Positions 1 through 12,396 are shown, counted from the stretch's first letter. The stretch is DNA of 64,000 bases from Rhabdophis nuchalis (GCA_039707465.1 CM077644.1:221731962-221795961), one strand, 5' to 3'. Numbers and translations: made by a program. Notes: generated by a model from the letters alone, not told the origin.

Positions 1-285
1 TTACAACTTTTTTCGCCACATTTGTTAAGTGAATCACTGCAGTTGTTAAATTAGTAGCCCGGTTGTTAAGTTAATTTGGCTTCCCCATTGACTTTGCTTG
101 TCAGAAGGTCACCAAAGGGGAATCACATGACTCCGGGACACTGCAACTGTCATAAATGTGAGTCAGTTGTCAAGCATCCCAATGTAAATCATGTGACCAT
201 GGGGATGCTGAATGTCATAAATGTGGAAAATGGTCATAAATCAGTGTCGTTGTAACTTCGAACAGTCACTAAATGAACTGTTGTA
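1..285. mobile_element. Tc1/mariner-like MITE fragment
   Basis: The sequence is rich in 'gttgttaagt', 'catgtgacca' and 'gtcataaat' phrases and resembles the better-bounded copies at 8360-8701 and 57511-57872. The left end is cut by the window. It is heavily diverged, so an old copy. Confidence 0.55.
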
Positions 286-769
286 TATCTAGAACTGAAG
301 TGAGATTGAGGAAAATGTTGTCCTCCCATAGTCAAGCACAGGAAATATGTAAATGACCAAAATATGTTTCTCCAATCAAAAAGGATAGAAACCTTGTAAA
401 ATCCATAATGTATGAAACATTAATTAGGCTAAAATTTACTAGGTATAAATGATAAAAGATCTGATTTTTAAAATGGGATTTTTTAAAACAACAGCACTTC
501 TCATAAAATCATTATTCTAGACCTAAACAAAAAATCCTAAATATGATCTGTACTGTTGCTGCCCTTTAACAATACTTTCCTTTAAAATTTGTTTTTTTAT
601 TAACAGGTACTAATACACTTGCAATCTCGGACTACATGAAGTTGCTTTGGAAGATTACCATATTTTTCAGAGTATAAGATGCACCTTTTTATTCCAGAAA
701 AGAGGGTGAAAATCTGGGTGCATTTCTGACTTTTTAAGAAAATAATTTATAATTGGCAAGGGTTTTAAT

Positions 770-912
770 ATTGGGTTTTAGCACGGGTTTATTAATTTAA
801 TACATTTTAATAGATATTTATTGTATTTTGTGTTCTTAAATAATGCCTGTGCGCCGCCCTGGGTCCTAACAAGGAGAAGGGCGGGGTATAAATTTAATAA
901 AATAAATAAAAA
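770..912 (+). mobile_element. L2-type LINE 3' end fragment
   Basis: The segment with 'cgccctgggtcctaac' and 'gggcggggtataaattt' is the reverse complement of the 3' end of the L2 copies at 23975 and 60300. It ends in an A-rich tail and contains no coding part. Confidence 0.75.
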
Positions 913-1464
913 ATACACTGAATGTAGCTGCCTTGGTCGTATGAAAAAGGGGCAGGTGAATCTGGCGCTGCAGAGATCGTGATCGCTGGAAATGAGAGAG
1001 GTTTCGCTTTCAGGACTTCTGCTTGGCTCGACTCCCAGGAAGGCTTAGGGAGTGGCGGCGGTAGCAGTGGCTCCTCACATTGCTGGGGAATGAAATCATT
1101 GTGGCCATTGTCTCCCCTGAGCTGCCTGCCGAATTTCTGAGGCATCTTTTGCTTGCAGGAGGAGGAGGAGGGTGAGGGTGGAGTATACCAAAGACTTTGA
1201 GTAACTGGGAAAGAAAGCCGCGCTTGGAATCTGTTGGAAACTGCTGCCCGAAAAGCATGCCTTTCTTTCCCAGTTATTCAGAGGCTTTGGTTTAAGGAGG
1301 TGCTGCTTTCAGTTGCCTTCCTCCACCACCTGCAAACGAAAGGTGCCTCAGAGAAGGTAGATTTCTCAGAAGGCAAGTTTGAGAAGTTAAAAACCTGAAA
1401 TGGGGACAATCAAGCTTGATTCAAAGGCTTTGGCTACTGAGAATCCAGAGAGATTGGGGGGGGG

Positions 1465-2050
1465 GGGGACTTTTGATAAAAGTCTTCATAGATAAATTGT
1501 TCCTCTTCCCTTCCCTTCCTCTCCCTGCCTCTGCCCCAATCTCTCCGGTTCTGCTTATTGCTATTGCACCCAGCTATCGTATCTCTTCGCAGCATGACAG
1601 ATCCGGGCAGCTTAGGCGAGGGTGTGAAGGGAGGGAAGACAAACAACATCCACGAAGGCTTTTCTCAGGACCCTAGATCTACACTTTCTCTCCAGAAAAA
1701 TGCTATTTGCATTGTCGAGATTTTGGCTAATGGAACAAGCATGGGATGGAAAGGAAACTTCGGAATACAGGAGCATCATATTCCTGGAGCCTGGCAGCTG
1801 CCACATTCTGAGGTTTCCTTTTCATCCAGTGCTTCTTTCACCAGCCAAAATCCCAACGATGCCAACAGCTTTTTCCGGAGAGAAAGTAGAGATCTAGGGT
1901 CCTGAGAAAAGTCTTCATGCAGAGATGATTGGTTCTCTTCCCTTGCTTCCCCCCCCCCCCATCTCTCCGGATCTGTCATGCAGTGCTTATTGCTACTGCT
2001 GCTATTGAGCCCAGCTATCATATCTCTTTGCTGCATGACAAATCCAGGTG
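1465..2050. repeat. Internal imperfect palindrome and direct repeats in the MITE
   Basis: About 1605-1775 is an inverted copy of about 1800-1985: 'cttttctcaggaccctagat' on the plus strand at about 1660 reappears on the minus strand at about 1900. In addition about 1465-1625 is repeated directly at about 1903-2050 (for example 'cccagctatc' next to 'tatctctt'). Open frames across this block come from the repeat structure and are not genes. Confidence 0.65.
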
Positions 2051-2494
2051 GATTTGGTGTGTGTGTGAAAAAGCAGTCTCATTTCCTTTATGCTTCCCTT
2101 TTGCCACTCAAGGAAGTTATCCCAAGAAGGGATCCCCAGCCCTCCTCATCCAATGGGCCGTTCCTAGCCAAGCACAGCAGCAGCCATTCAGCAGCTCCCA
2201 CATGTCTTTTCCTCCTCGCTGAAGAGAAAAGTGGATTTGAGATCGATAAAAGCCTTACTCTTTAAGAAGATCAAGCTCTCACACTTCACATTTTTGCCCT
2301 CCCTGGCCCCCAGGAGCACTTTGCAGGCTTCCCAAAGTCTTGCATGCCCCATTTTCACAAAATGGGATTGGGATGCCTGCAGAGTGCTCCTGGGAGCCGG
2401 GGAGGGCAAAACCTTTTTTTAAAAAATTTACCTCTTCAAAATCATGGTGCGTCTTATACTCCGGTGCGTCTTATACTCTGAAAAATACGGTATT

Positions 2495-4245
2495 TACAAA
2501 TTTCAGCTGGTCTGGAATGCGCTCAGAGGTCAGTTACAGTAATACTACTGTAGCTTAAACAAATGCTGCATGAGATGCACAGTTTAGCAATAAGTTTCCA
2601 AGTGCAATTCAAAGTCCTGCTTGCTAGCTACTAAATTCCCTGTGGCTGGAGCCCTAAAATTTTGAGGAATATCTTTCCCAGTATATTTTGTCCATCCTTT
2701 TCAAATAACCAGGGAGTATTTGCTTAGTCATTCTCTCATACATGGAGTTATGGTGGGAAACGGACCAATGTTGATGTTCTCTCTAGCAGAGAGCAGTAAT
2801 CAGCATGTGTGGGGGAAATTGCATTTAAAAAAAATATGAGTTATTTATGTTTGGAATCACTGAAGGATTAATATGCCAAATAAAAACAGCTTGTACCCGT
2901 CTTTTTCTAGATGTAATAACTCCATGAATTTGGTATTTATATTCCACAGGTATTCCCACTGTTGCATATCAATTGACCTCTTTAAATTCTGCATCAATTT
3001 AATGATACAGTCTTTCATTTGATCATATTTCAAAGAAAGTTAAAATAAGTCACAACAGATGCTTGGAATTTTATGCTATATGTTTTTCAAATTTGTCCAA
3101 ATTCCTGAGCATTTCATCTTGTTTTTGTGTTGTTTTTTTTTTAAAAAACAAACTACACTACTTATTTGAAGATACTGAAACTAATGAATTTCTTAATGTT
3201 CTACAGAAACTGTCTTGAAAGATTTTACTTTAGTTTTAATCTTTCACTCTAAATAATGTATTATCTCTTCACTGACCAAATTCTATAGTATTTAAGCAAG
3301 AGACTTAATTGGACTTAATTATTACTTCCATCACATACTTTTGGTGTATTACTTATGATGAAGTCATGCCTTATATATTAAACATGTTTGCTTATATCCC
3401 ACCAAAATTATTTTGCATGCCTGCAAATTCTGCTCCTTCAACAAAGCTAAACCAAAATCCAATCCAATCCAATCCAATCTGTATTCCAAATTAAATTGGC
3501 TTAATAATATAATTTGAAATGTGTGATATAGTTAATTCACCTTGTACTTTCATATCTTGTAAAACTTTGAATTTAACCCTTACTCTTCGGTTTTGTTGAA
3601 TGAAGTTACCAGTACTTGTCCTTGCCCATTCATTTAATATCTTTTTTCCAGTTTTTATTAGAATCATATGAAAGTTGATATTTGTAAAAATATTCATTTT
3701 CACTGACTATATTCTTTCTAATTTGAAAAAGTTTAACTTCTGTCTTAAGATATCTGCCATTGTATTTTTCCAACTCTGTTAATAATTTTTCTTAAATTAG
3801 TTATCATTATGTTTTATTAAATAATTTTCCATGTATTTAATTGGTTTAACAAAGATAGTGAATTTTGTTATTTTGTGCAAATGTTGATTTTCTTCTTCAG
3901 GTAAATCCCATGCTATTACTTGAGCCTTGTTTTTATCGATGTCCCAATCCATATTGTTGGGAAAGCTCAATATTAAAAAATGTCAAAAAAGCAATCTTCA
4001 GTGGATAACTATGAGAACATATATGCACTAATGTCATCTTTTCATCATCTTTGTTCTTATGCCTCCCCTTTTCTCAAAAAATTGTAGCGTTAATTAGATT
4101 TGAGAGCTACATAGAGCTTTTAATAATGTATAACTTTTCTCCCAAGTATTCAGATGGGTTTTCAGAATGCAATGGCAAACCATTGCTGATAGCACCAATA
4201 GATGAAAAGGATGAAACCACATTGCTTAGAACTTGGGGAAAAGTT
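2495..4245. other. AT-rich intron, no gene seen
   Basis: This is unstructured intronic sequence with short A/T runs and a small (CCAAT)n run near 3459-3478. No exon with family similarity and no bounded transposon was recognised. Confidence 0.6.
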
Positions 4246-4850
4246 ACATAAGAACATAAGAATAGCCTTGCTGGAACAGGCCACAGCCCATCCAGTCCAG
4301 CATTCTGTCTCACACAATGGCTCACCATTTGCTTCAGGGTATTCCCAAGCAGATGTCTTTACCTGCTTATGATTCCCTGCAAATGGCATTGAGAAATATC
4401 CTGCCTATCTCTCCATCCCGCAGGGTGTCCTTTAGGCATCCATAATGATAGCCATTGATACCCTTGTTCTCCATGAACTCATCTAATCCTTTCTTAAAGG
4501 TGTCGAGGCTGACAGCTGTCACCACTTCTTCTGGCAGGGAGTTCCTCTGGGTGAAAAAGTACTTCCTCTTATTTGTTTGAGGTCTAGCTATCAAAGGTTT
4601 CATGGATTGCCCCCTAGTTCTAGTGTTGTGCAATAGGGAAAACAGTTTTTCCTTTTCTACTTTGTCCACTCCGTGCATGATTTTATAGACTTCAATCAGG
4701 TCACCTCTCAGGCACCGTCGTTCTAGAGTGAAGAGGCCCAGCCGTTCTCAGATGGTAAGGAAGGTGTTCCAGCCCCCTAATCATTCTGGTTGCCCTCCTC
4801 TGCACCTTTTCCATTTCCATAATATCCTTCTGAAGGTATGGTGACTAAGC
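4246..4850 (-). mobile_element. CR1-type LINE 3' end
   Basis: The copy starts with two ACATAAGA units, the 8-bp tail typical of CR1 LINEs, read here in reverse. On the minus strand it encodes a broken C-terminal end of the CR1 reverse-transcriptase protein, including RKYFFTQRNSLPEEVVTA. It is 5'-truncated near 4850 and carries stops. Confidence 0.85.
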
Positions 4851-5640
4851 AAGGTTGCACTGTTAATCTCTACTTGAGAATTTCAACTCCAGGGTTGAAG
4901 CAACAAACCATGTGCCAGATATTGCATGTGGGAGTGATACAACTCTTTTCCTATAGAGTGGGTGAACTGGATTGGGAGTTTGGGAGTTGATTTGACCTTT
5001 TCTAATTTCTTTAATGTAAATTAACTGAGCAGTCCTAAATATGTTGTGCCTTCAAAATGGGGGCCAGAATTTAACAAGAATACTACAAATCATGTCTAGT
5101 TCTGGACAAACCACTTCCAGAAAAAAGCAAGAGGCAGAAACACATGAATTTTCCCCATGATGATTGGACATAAGGAGCCTGACAGAACTGGATTAATCTT
5201 GTGAAGAATAGTGCTGCAGGAATCCATGTCTTTGTTTCTGTTCTCCAAACTCCTGATCTTCAAAAGTATTGGCTGCTCTCCTGGTTTCTAACCCCTTATT
5301 AGTAGCCTGCCTTTGTTTTGCCTGATTGACAATTTTCTGGTGTTTTGTTATTCATTTGATTTTATTTCAGGAAACAAACTAGTGCCTGACCTTCAGCTAC
5401 ACAATCTGTCAACTGCCTATGAGCAACACCTGAATGCATTCTTTGATAATGGACTGGAAAAAACCCTCCATTCCACTGAAAAAGCATCTGATTTACTTTA
5501 CAAATGTTCAGACTATAACATGTTTCTGATATTCACTGTCTTTAAAAAAAGAACAATATTAAAATATTCCCATTAGCATTATTAATAATCCTTCTTGTCA
5601 GAGTCTACAATAAAATCCTGAACAATTTTATGGGTAGGAA
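4851..5640. other. Intron, nothing recognised
   Basis: An 87-codon open frame at 5313-5576 was examined. It resembles no family I know, has no conserved splice context beyond a chance 'tttcag', and lies on the strand opposite PARP8. I leave it unassigned. Confidence 0.5.
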
Positions 5641-6198
5641 AATAAGAAAAAAAATATTCTGCCTCTGCCTACCAGCATCCATGGTATTCATCTGGCTAGC
5701 GTCCTGTCAGTGTGGCTTGTTCTGTACTAAAGCTGCAGGCTGTGCTGATATCTGAAACTAAAACTGAAAGTGAAACTTCTCTCCTCTGCTGACCTACCAC
5801 GTTGGAAAACCTGCTTTTGGTATTGTATATTTACTTAATGTGTTATATTATATACCAAGAGAAGTTATTGAATCCTGCTGAATCAAATACTTCTGTGGGC
5901 TTTCTGAATGTGACTGCTGCTGCAGTCACATTCTGACACGTCCTTGCAGCAAATAGCGATCAGCCAGGTCAGCTTCAGCACATTATTTCAGCCTGATTCA
6001 GCTTGAGCAGCTGATTGGCGGGTGGATCAGCATCCCAGAATCAGCCTCCCAGAATCAGCTGTTCCAGGCTACAGGGATTGCCACAGACCATCGCCTCTTC
6101 CGGGCCTTGCATTTTTGGCTAAATTCGGTGTAATAAGACACACCCAAATTTTCAGTCTCTTTTGGGGAAGGAGTACATCTTATACTCCAAAAATATAG
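5641..6198. mobile_element. TA-type MITE, left end lost
   Basis: This is an inverted relative of the copy at 14921-15569. Both share 'ccatggtat', 'ctgattggcgggtgga', 'cagctgttccaggctac' and the terminal 'cttatactcc' motif. The right end is followed by TA; the left terminal repeat is not recognisable. Confidence 0.65.
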
Positions 6199-6200
6199 TA

Positions 6201-7398
6201 ATTAAGAAAATCAGCAACAATGTACAAAGATTGCATTTTAAAATTATTTGACTTCATTGTGATATTTATTATAGCACAGAAACACCTTAAAAGGACCGTT
6301 CAACAACTATTCAAACACTTGAAGTAGTAAACATATTTTTACTTAATGGAGTGCTATGAAATGAATTATATAGTTCGCAGCTCTTCCATCTTTCTGATAA
6401 CGCTTCTTTGATTTAAAATGATTCATTCAGGGAGAACGTTTTTAAAAAGATGGATTTGATTAATGCAATTCTCTGATTCCTCCTACAGCCTCAGATGGGC
6501 TCTGACTCACACCAAGGTTAGTTCTGAAATCTTTATATTCTGTCCTCTGGAGGGAAATAAAAAAGAGGATTCTTTCAAAAAGGGCAGTGAGGAAAAAAAA
6601 CCCACCAGGGAGCAAAATTATATTTAGGCTGCCTTCCCTTCTCTCCTTTTCTCACACTTGGCATGAATGGGCAATCTGAATGCCAGTGAGCAAGCGTGGT
6701 TCTTCGAATTTCAGTATTGGATGAATTGTTCTTCCTACCCAGAAAACAAGGATACACAAGTAACTGTCTAGCCATAATATCATTGGTAGAAGGCAGCAAC
6801 GTGGGAACTTGCAGCCCTTGCCAGGGTCTAGTTCCCATTGGTGGGTGTTGAGGATATCTCCGTTAGGAAACAGAGAAATGTGCAACAGAACTGCAGCAAG
6901 AGATATGTTGCTAGATATTCACACTATTAGCCACAGACACCAATGGTAAAGACAAGCAGACTTTTACTTGCGGTGGAAAATAAAGTAAAACTACTTCTTC
7001 ACAAACAAGTGATCATTAGCCTTGAATCAAAATACAGTCTATAACTCAAACAGTTAGCTTACAGTTGCTTGATCCAGGATTCCTCTCTTTACTGATCTAT
7101 AACTGGCATACAGAACCTTCATCCATGAGATCAGCGTCTAATTGTGATTCCGGCTCCCTCTTAGGGCTGAGTTAGGAAGCAGCAGCCAATTACATTTCAC
7201 TGTAGCATTTAAAGTTACAGATACCAATTTCAATCATGGTTTATATATATATTACCAACCCAACATTAGGATTACAGTCCTAACTGTGGGAATTGTGGTA
7301 AAGCAGCCCTAGAAAGAAACTGACTTCTCATTCCTGCCATCAGCATTGGTTGAGGTTGTCCTAAATCTTACTCATCTGAAGGCTGCCTTTCTACATAC
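6201..7398. other. Intron, nothing recognised
   Basis: No exon or bounded element was recognised. There is a short AT dinucleotide run near 7240-7255. Confidence 0.5.
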
Positions 7399-7406
7399 TT
7401 TTGATT

Positions 7407-7561
7407 CAGTGGTGGGTTTCCAATTTTTTTTACTAGTGGTTTGTTCGTACACACATGTACACGCATGTGCAGAAGCGTCCAGGCGGGTGGCGGAGAAGCC
7501 TCCCACTGCCGCCACTACTGGTTCGCCTGATCTGGGCCAAACCGGCAGAAACCCACTTCCG
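7407..7561. mobile_element. hAT-type MITE
   Basis: It starts CAGTGGTGGGTTTCC, contains the 'gcatgtgcagaagcgtcc' core shared with the copies at 41248 and 59987, and ends in a worn 'aaacccacttccg'. The 8-bp flanks TTTTGATT and TTTTCATT match at seven of eight positions. Confidence 0.75.
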
Positions 7562-7675
7562 TTTTCATTCCTTGACAAACTTGGCTTTGGAGAATAAAGA
7601 TATGGATGAATTTTCACAGGAAGGAATGGAAGAAGTTTCTGTATGATATTGTGAAGGGAAACTTAATGGAATAGT

Positions 7676-8094
7676 TGTCAGGCCTGGAAGCCATCTTTTG
7701 CATTGGGACTTCTGGCCTGCCACATTTAATGCTGTGGGAAATTGGGAGGGAATGGGGTAGATATAGTCTGCCCCACTATATTGAGTGGGGTAGATATAGT
7801 CAAAATAGCATTCCTTTCTTGGAGAGTCAAGGACATCTTGCCCTCTCCCTGACGTGATGTGACTGGGAGGATCTCCAGTTGAGACGGTGCTTGATTGGAC
7901 CATGTGATGACATGTGGTTGCCAGGCAGGGACTTGAACATTCGTTTGGGTGGGGAAAAGCTGGAAGCTTTCAGATTCGGGTTTTCCCAGATGTCCCAATA
8001 TGTGCCAATATGACATCTCTAATCAAATGGAACGTTGAGGAACGTCAAACCTTGGAATCTTCCTTCATTAGGGGTGTTACTTGGAACCCTGACA
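7676..8094 (+). mobile_element. Solo LTR of a retroelement, 419 bp
   Basis: It begins TGTCAGGCCTGG, ends GGAACCCTGACA and is flanked by the exact 5-bp duplication ATAGT (7671-7675 and 8095-8099). TG...CA ends plus a 5-bp duplication are the hallmark of an LTR. A related LTR at 47368-47764 has an intact AATAAA where this one reads aatcaa. No internal coding region is nearby, so it is a solo LTR left by recombination. Whether the family is Gypsy-like or an endogenous retrovirus cannot be told. Confidence 0.85.
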
Positions 8095-8359
8095 ATAGTT
8101 CTAGAATAAAGTTCTGACATACTGAGAGTACGCAGTACTTTGATCTCCAGAAAATGCTTTGCCAAACAAAAAGGAATATGAATGGAAAGCTTGATTACAA
8201 CACCTTACAGTAGCTGGGTCATTTTCCAGACTCATTCAGCAGCTCAGGAAAAGGCATAGCTGTTTCCAGGCAGTGCAGATAAATGCTATGTTTATGGCTA
8301 CATGCCCTTTGGAGCACCTTTTGGAGAATGAATTGCTACACAGTCCTAATGTATACATA

Positions 8360-8701
8360 CAGGTAGTCTTTGACTTACAAAGACTTACTTACACCAGACC
8401 CTGCAAAAGGTACTTACTAACTAGTTCCGAAGTTCTGATAGCCAGGCCCTCCCCACAATGCACTCAGCAACTGCTCAACATTTACAGCCATTTGCAGCAT
8501 CCTGTGGTCACATGACTGAGATTTATACAATTTTTGCAGAAAACTGGCATTTTATTCTGCTCTTCAGCAAAATGCCCCATTGCAAACAATGGGTTCGCTT
8601 AACAACTATGGTGTTTGCTTAACAATATTCACGAAATAGGTTGTAAAGTAGGGTCTAGTTTCTTGATGAACTGCTCTATGACCATCACAACTTACGACCT
8701 G
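8360..8701. mobile_element. Tc1/mariner-like MITE, 342 bp
   Basis: The ends CAGGTAGTCTTTGACTTAC and, on the other strand, CAGGTCGTAAG form short terminal inverted repeats flanked by TA (8358-8359 and 8702-8703). The subterminal phrases about 'gacttac...gacc' recur at 1-285, 33150-33350 and 57511-57872, and in two hAT elements (about 19107 and 28720). Confidence 0.75.
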
Positions 8702-8981
8702 TAATTATGTATCTAATACAGATTATCTAATACTGACAAAATAGAATTCACTCATAAAAACATGAAAAGATGCTTTACCCTAATTTTCATCTGCTATATC
8801 ATAAAAGTTTGGTGTTTTTTTAAAAACACCAGCTATCCTGCAAAACCAAAGTACAATGAATATTTTGTATTAATCAAGAGGCAATAAAATGAAACAAAAT
8901 GATATACAAAGATGAATGTTGACTGAATTTGCTCTATAAAAGCAATTCATTCTTGTAGCAAGTAAATTATTTGAATTTTAC

Positions 8982-9074
8982 CTGAGCCCCTGTTGCAATT
9001 TCATCTGCGGCTTCATTCATCACGCCTAGAGTTTGGAAAGCAAATACACACAGTTCCCGTTCACAGACAGTGGG
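8982..9074 (-). CDS. PARP8: PARP8 exon w7 (93 bp, 31 codons)
   Basis: The acceptor is cttctag and the donor gtaaaa. It encodes PTVCERELCVFAFQTLG followed by VMNEAADEIATGAQ, in full codons, and follows w6 directly in the known protein order. It brings two more Cys residues to the conserved region. It is separated from w6 by about 29.8 kb of repeat-filled intron. The next exon should begin with a VVDLL-like segment; I did not find it between 1 and 8981, so it lies outside the window. Confidence 0.93.
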
Positions 9075-9258
9075 CTAGAAGCAAAGGGGAGAAAATTGTT
9101 ATTCTTATATTTAACAACCTTCATGAACCTAACATTCTACACTTGTTGAAGACTACAGTTCCTAGAACATCTATGTAACTTGTCCAAAGTTTAGTTGGGA
9201 TGCTGGGAGATGTAATTCCAGCCAAGGGACTGATATCTTGTACATGTGTAGAACTGCC

Positions 9259-9259
<1 letters not shown>

Positions 9260-9292
<33 letters not shown>
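9260..9292. repeat. (GT)n microsatellite
   Basis: About 16 uninterrupted GT units lie in the intron 5' of PARP8 exon w7. A second run of about ten units is at 9845-9864, inside the Helitron-like element. Confidence 0.95.
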
Positions 9293-9295
<3 letters not shown>

Positions 9296-9817
9296 AATTT
9301 AATGTGAAAAATATTCAAGTTTTTTTTGCCTATGAATTCTCATTCAGTTTAATGCAAAGAAAATTAGTTTTCATGATATATATTTCAAAGGAGAATAAAA
9401 GTTTGGTATTATTCTTGTATTTTTGCATTTATCTGCAGATTAGGTAGCTAAGAGCTGTTTCTGAATGTCCCACTTCCTATTGGATAATTACCACTGCGGT
9501 GGTCTCAGGCTCCCTGACTTTCTCTATTTCAATCCAATCCCAAGAGAAGAAGTCACAAGGGGACTTCTCCCACTGAGACTTTTGGAAATGGGAAATATGA
9601 AGAGTCCAGGAAGCTCCAAATGTTGGGAAAACGTGTAATTCTTCCCCCAGCAACTACTAGAAAGAGCATCCTTGCCCCTACACCAATGACAAGGTAAATT
9701 CAAAAACACTTTCAAGACAAATTTTTGAGAATAATATGTAAAATTAAAAGCCTATTGTGCAAATAGGCTTGCAAAAATGTTTTCAAAATTGTGAGGCAGA
9801 TCTCAGCAGAGTATTAA

Positions 9818-10242
9818 TCTATATATACAGTACATATAAATGGCTGTGTGTGTGTGTGTGTGTATTATGTTGCAGCATAACTCTGGAATGCGTCGAGCAA
9901 TCTCTACCAAACTTGGTATACAGATGACGTACTCTCTCGGAACAAATACTGTGAGGGTAAAACACCCCTAACACCCCTCGGGGTGTGTTTTCTGTTAAGA
10001 AACAGCCTATTGTGCCTTAAAATGGCTTCTACCATACTGCCGTAAAATGGCTTCTACTGTACAGCACAGTGAAGTTGCCATTGTAACGGTTTCACGGTAC
10101 TCCACAAGGGGGCTCCCTCTGCTAGGGGGGAAAATTCAATTAGAAATTACATTTGGTCCAGACATTTTCAACAAAATTAGGGCTTTTTCTGTCTAATATA
10201 GAATTAGGATAAATACTCATGCAACACCGAATTATCAGCTAG
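9818..10242 (+). mobile_element. Non-autonomous Helitron-like element
   Basis: It begins TCTATATATA and ends ATCAGCTAG, inserted between A and T with no target duplication, as Helitrons do (5' TC, 3' CTRR). The internal phrase 'ctctggaatgcgtcgagcaa' is what I recall from reptile Helitrons. A clear 3' hairpin before CTAG is not evident, which lowers confidence. Confidence 0.55.
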
Positions 10243-12094
10243 TATATAAACTAAATCTCTGTCTTTAGGCTCCTCCCTCTTTATTTAATTCATGTGAGTA
10301 GGATATAAAGGATTGTACCAGATGGCCTTACCCATGCCTTTCTTGTGCCCTCACTGCTGTCTTCTAAAACTCAGAAGATGGAAATCTGAGGCAAGCAGTT
10401 TATTATTTCAGTTTGCACTTCTGCTAACATTTAAATTAATGTCTAGGAACTCTAAATAGATAACACAGGCTCTCTGCTTTAGACATTTGCCATCCTAACC
10501 ACTGGGTCAAGGTTATAGGAGAAAATTAAGGGAACATACTTTCCTTTTTCCCATAATTATGGGAACGACTAAACACACCATTCTATCTTCTCTGACCCAT
10601 TAATAAAGACTAATGACAAAAGAAATGGAAGGATAATCTTATAAATAAATGAAGTTGCTGCTTCTTACATTATTTGCTTCCAAGCACATGCTTGGAAGTG
10701 AAGACCGCTGGGAATACTAGAAGACTCTAATAGGCACAAATACTTTTCTGAGCAATATTCTTGGCATCAGAAACATTGGGAAATGTAGAACCTGGTCAGG
10801 GTTCCTCTTGTCAGCAAAGACCACTACAAGCTGAATTTAGAATAAAGGTAGACTTTATCTTCAACTTTCATTGTTGTTGCTGCATAAAACTAGTCCAAAA
10901 GACACCATCACAGTAAGAAAGGCACCAAACATCCAATAAAATAAAGTCTAAGTAGGACACCATTCTACATTTTGCATAAGGAAGCCCAGTTCCAACTTTT
11001 GAGTTGGAAGATAATCCTTGTGATACTGAAAGAACATTCCCCAGTATCTCTAACCAACGTTTTTCAAATCAAAATGAATTTCAGCTAAGCCTGTGTCATT
11101 TTCAAAAAGATGCCATTTTAAGAATATCTTACACACACACACATATTTTGTTCTTGCACTTTGCTTTATCTGCAAAGTAAAACAGGGACACAGATAATTC
11201 TGCTGAGCTCAGGATGGGCTGCTGATCTCATTTCTCTGCCATTTTTTTTTAAAAAAAGAACCATATTATATCTTACATAGAAACAGAATAATCTATCACC
11301 ATGATGTTTTCACGTTACAAAGATGACCAGTGAATCAATCTTTCTTGGGTCTTTGGGTTATTTTTTTTCCCTAAAGAAATGAAAGCCTATGTGCTTAGCA
11401 CCATAGGAAATACAAAAATATGGAAGAAATTTGCTTTCTTTTTTCTTTAAAAACTGCTTCACAGGACATGCACTTGCATCAACAACTTTTCCATCCATTT
11501 TGTTGAGAGCATTATCCTTTTCCTCTACTTGCAAGTCCCAGTGATTATATGATGATTACAAGTCTTGAAATATTTTTTGCCGTGATGGTTTTAGAAGATC
11601 TATTCATCTTTCAAGTCCAATACAGCATTGCTCATTTGATATATCTCATCTGCTGTGTTACATTGAATTAGGCAGCAGATGAAGCCTAACACTATCTAAT
11701 TCACTGTACCATGGCACTCTAGACCAAATGAAATAATGTATAATAACTTCACTGGTTCTCTTATGGGCACATTTTAGGAAAGTTTGACTGACGCACTTCA
11801 GTGGTTCAGTCTTGAAGTTGTCAACGAGAGAGCTGTCCACTCAATAGGGAAATGAATCCAGTATGTTTTACAAGCGTGGAAGACAAAACAGGCACCGAGA
11901 TTCATAATATTTTAGAGAAAGGTTACAGTGAGATGTAGAACATGGTATTTGCAAACTGAATGAGCATATTCCCAATTCTAGTTCTAATTTTGCACAATAT
12001 CCTGGAGAACAGCTATAGATAGCTGCCTTGCTAGATAGGCAGAACCGATTCTCATAGGACATTATACCATATGCAATTAGCCTGCAGCCTGTGA
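10243..12094. other. Intron, nothing recognised
   Basis: This is AT-rich sequence with short A and T runs and a small (AC)n run near 11130. No exon or bounded element was found. Confidence 0.55.
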
Positions 12095-12102
12095 GACATA
12101 CT

Positions 12103-12396
12103 TAGAGGTGGTATTCAGCAGGTTCTGGCCAGTTCTGGAGAGCCAGTAGCAGAAATTTTGAATAGTTCAGAGAACTGGTAAATACCACCTCTGACTGAGT
12201 CCGTCCCATCTATTCTTTGCCTCCCGAGTCCCAGCTGATTGGGAGGAAATGGGAATTTTGTAGTAACTTTCTCCTGGAGTGGGGAGGGAATGGAGATTTT
12301 ACAGTATCCTTCCTCTGCCATGCCCACCAAGCCATGTCATGCACACCAAGCCACGCCCACAGAACTGGTAGTAAAAAAATTTGAACCCTACCACTG
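12103..12396. mobile_element. hAT-type MITE, 294 bp, exact 8-bp duplication
   Basis: The left end TAGAGGTGGTATTCAGC and right end CCCTACCACTG are flanked by the exact duplication GACATACT (12095-12102 and 12397-12404). Internally it shares 'gaaattttgaatagttcaga' and 'ccaagccacgcccac' with the copies at 38074-38783 and 39776-39959. Confidence 0.88.

Larger units (their letters stand above)
658..2490. mobile_element. TA-flanked DNA transposon/MITE, 1.8 kb, with internal fold-back
   Basis: The left end CCATATTTTTCAGAGTATAA and the right end, on the other strand CCGTATTTTTCAGAGTATAA, are terminal inverted repeats of about 28 bp with two mismatches. Each end is bordered by TA, as in Tc1/mariner elements. 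No transposase is readable inside. The interior holds an L2 3' end (770-912) and a large imperfect palindrome around 1605-1985. The same termini recur at 6198, 14921-15569 and 33354-33691. Confidence 0.7.

Noticed and set aside
654..2494. A 3-bp ATT duplication (Harbinger-like) for the TA-flanked family
   Set aside because: ATT here and ACT at 33350 fit 3 bp, but the copy at 14921 does not, whereas TA flanks all copies; a TA duplication explains every case.
5313..5576. An 87-codon frame that looks protein-like
   Set aside because: No family recognised, opposite strand to PARP8, no supported splice partner; it could be chance in an AT-rich intron.
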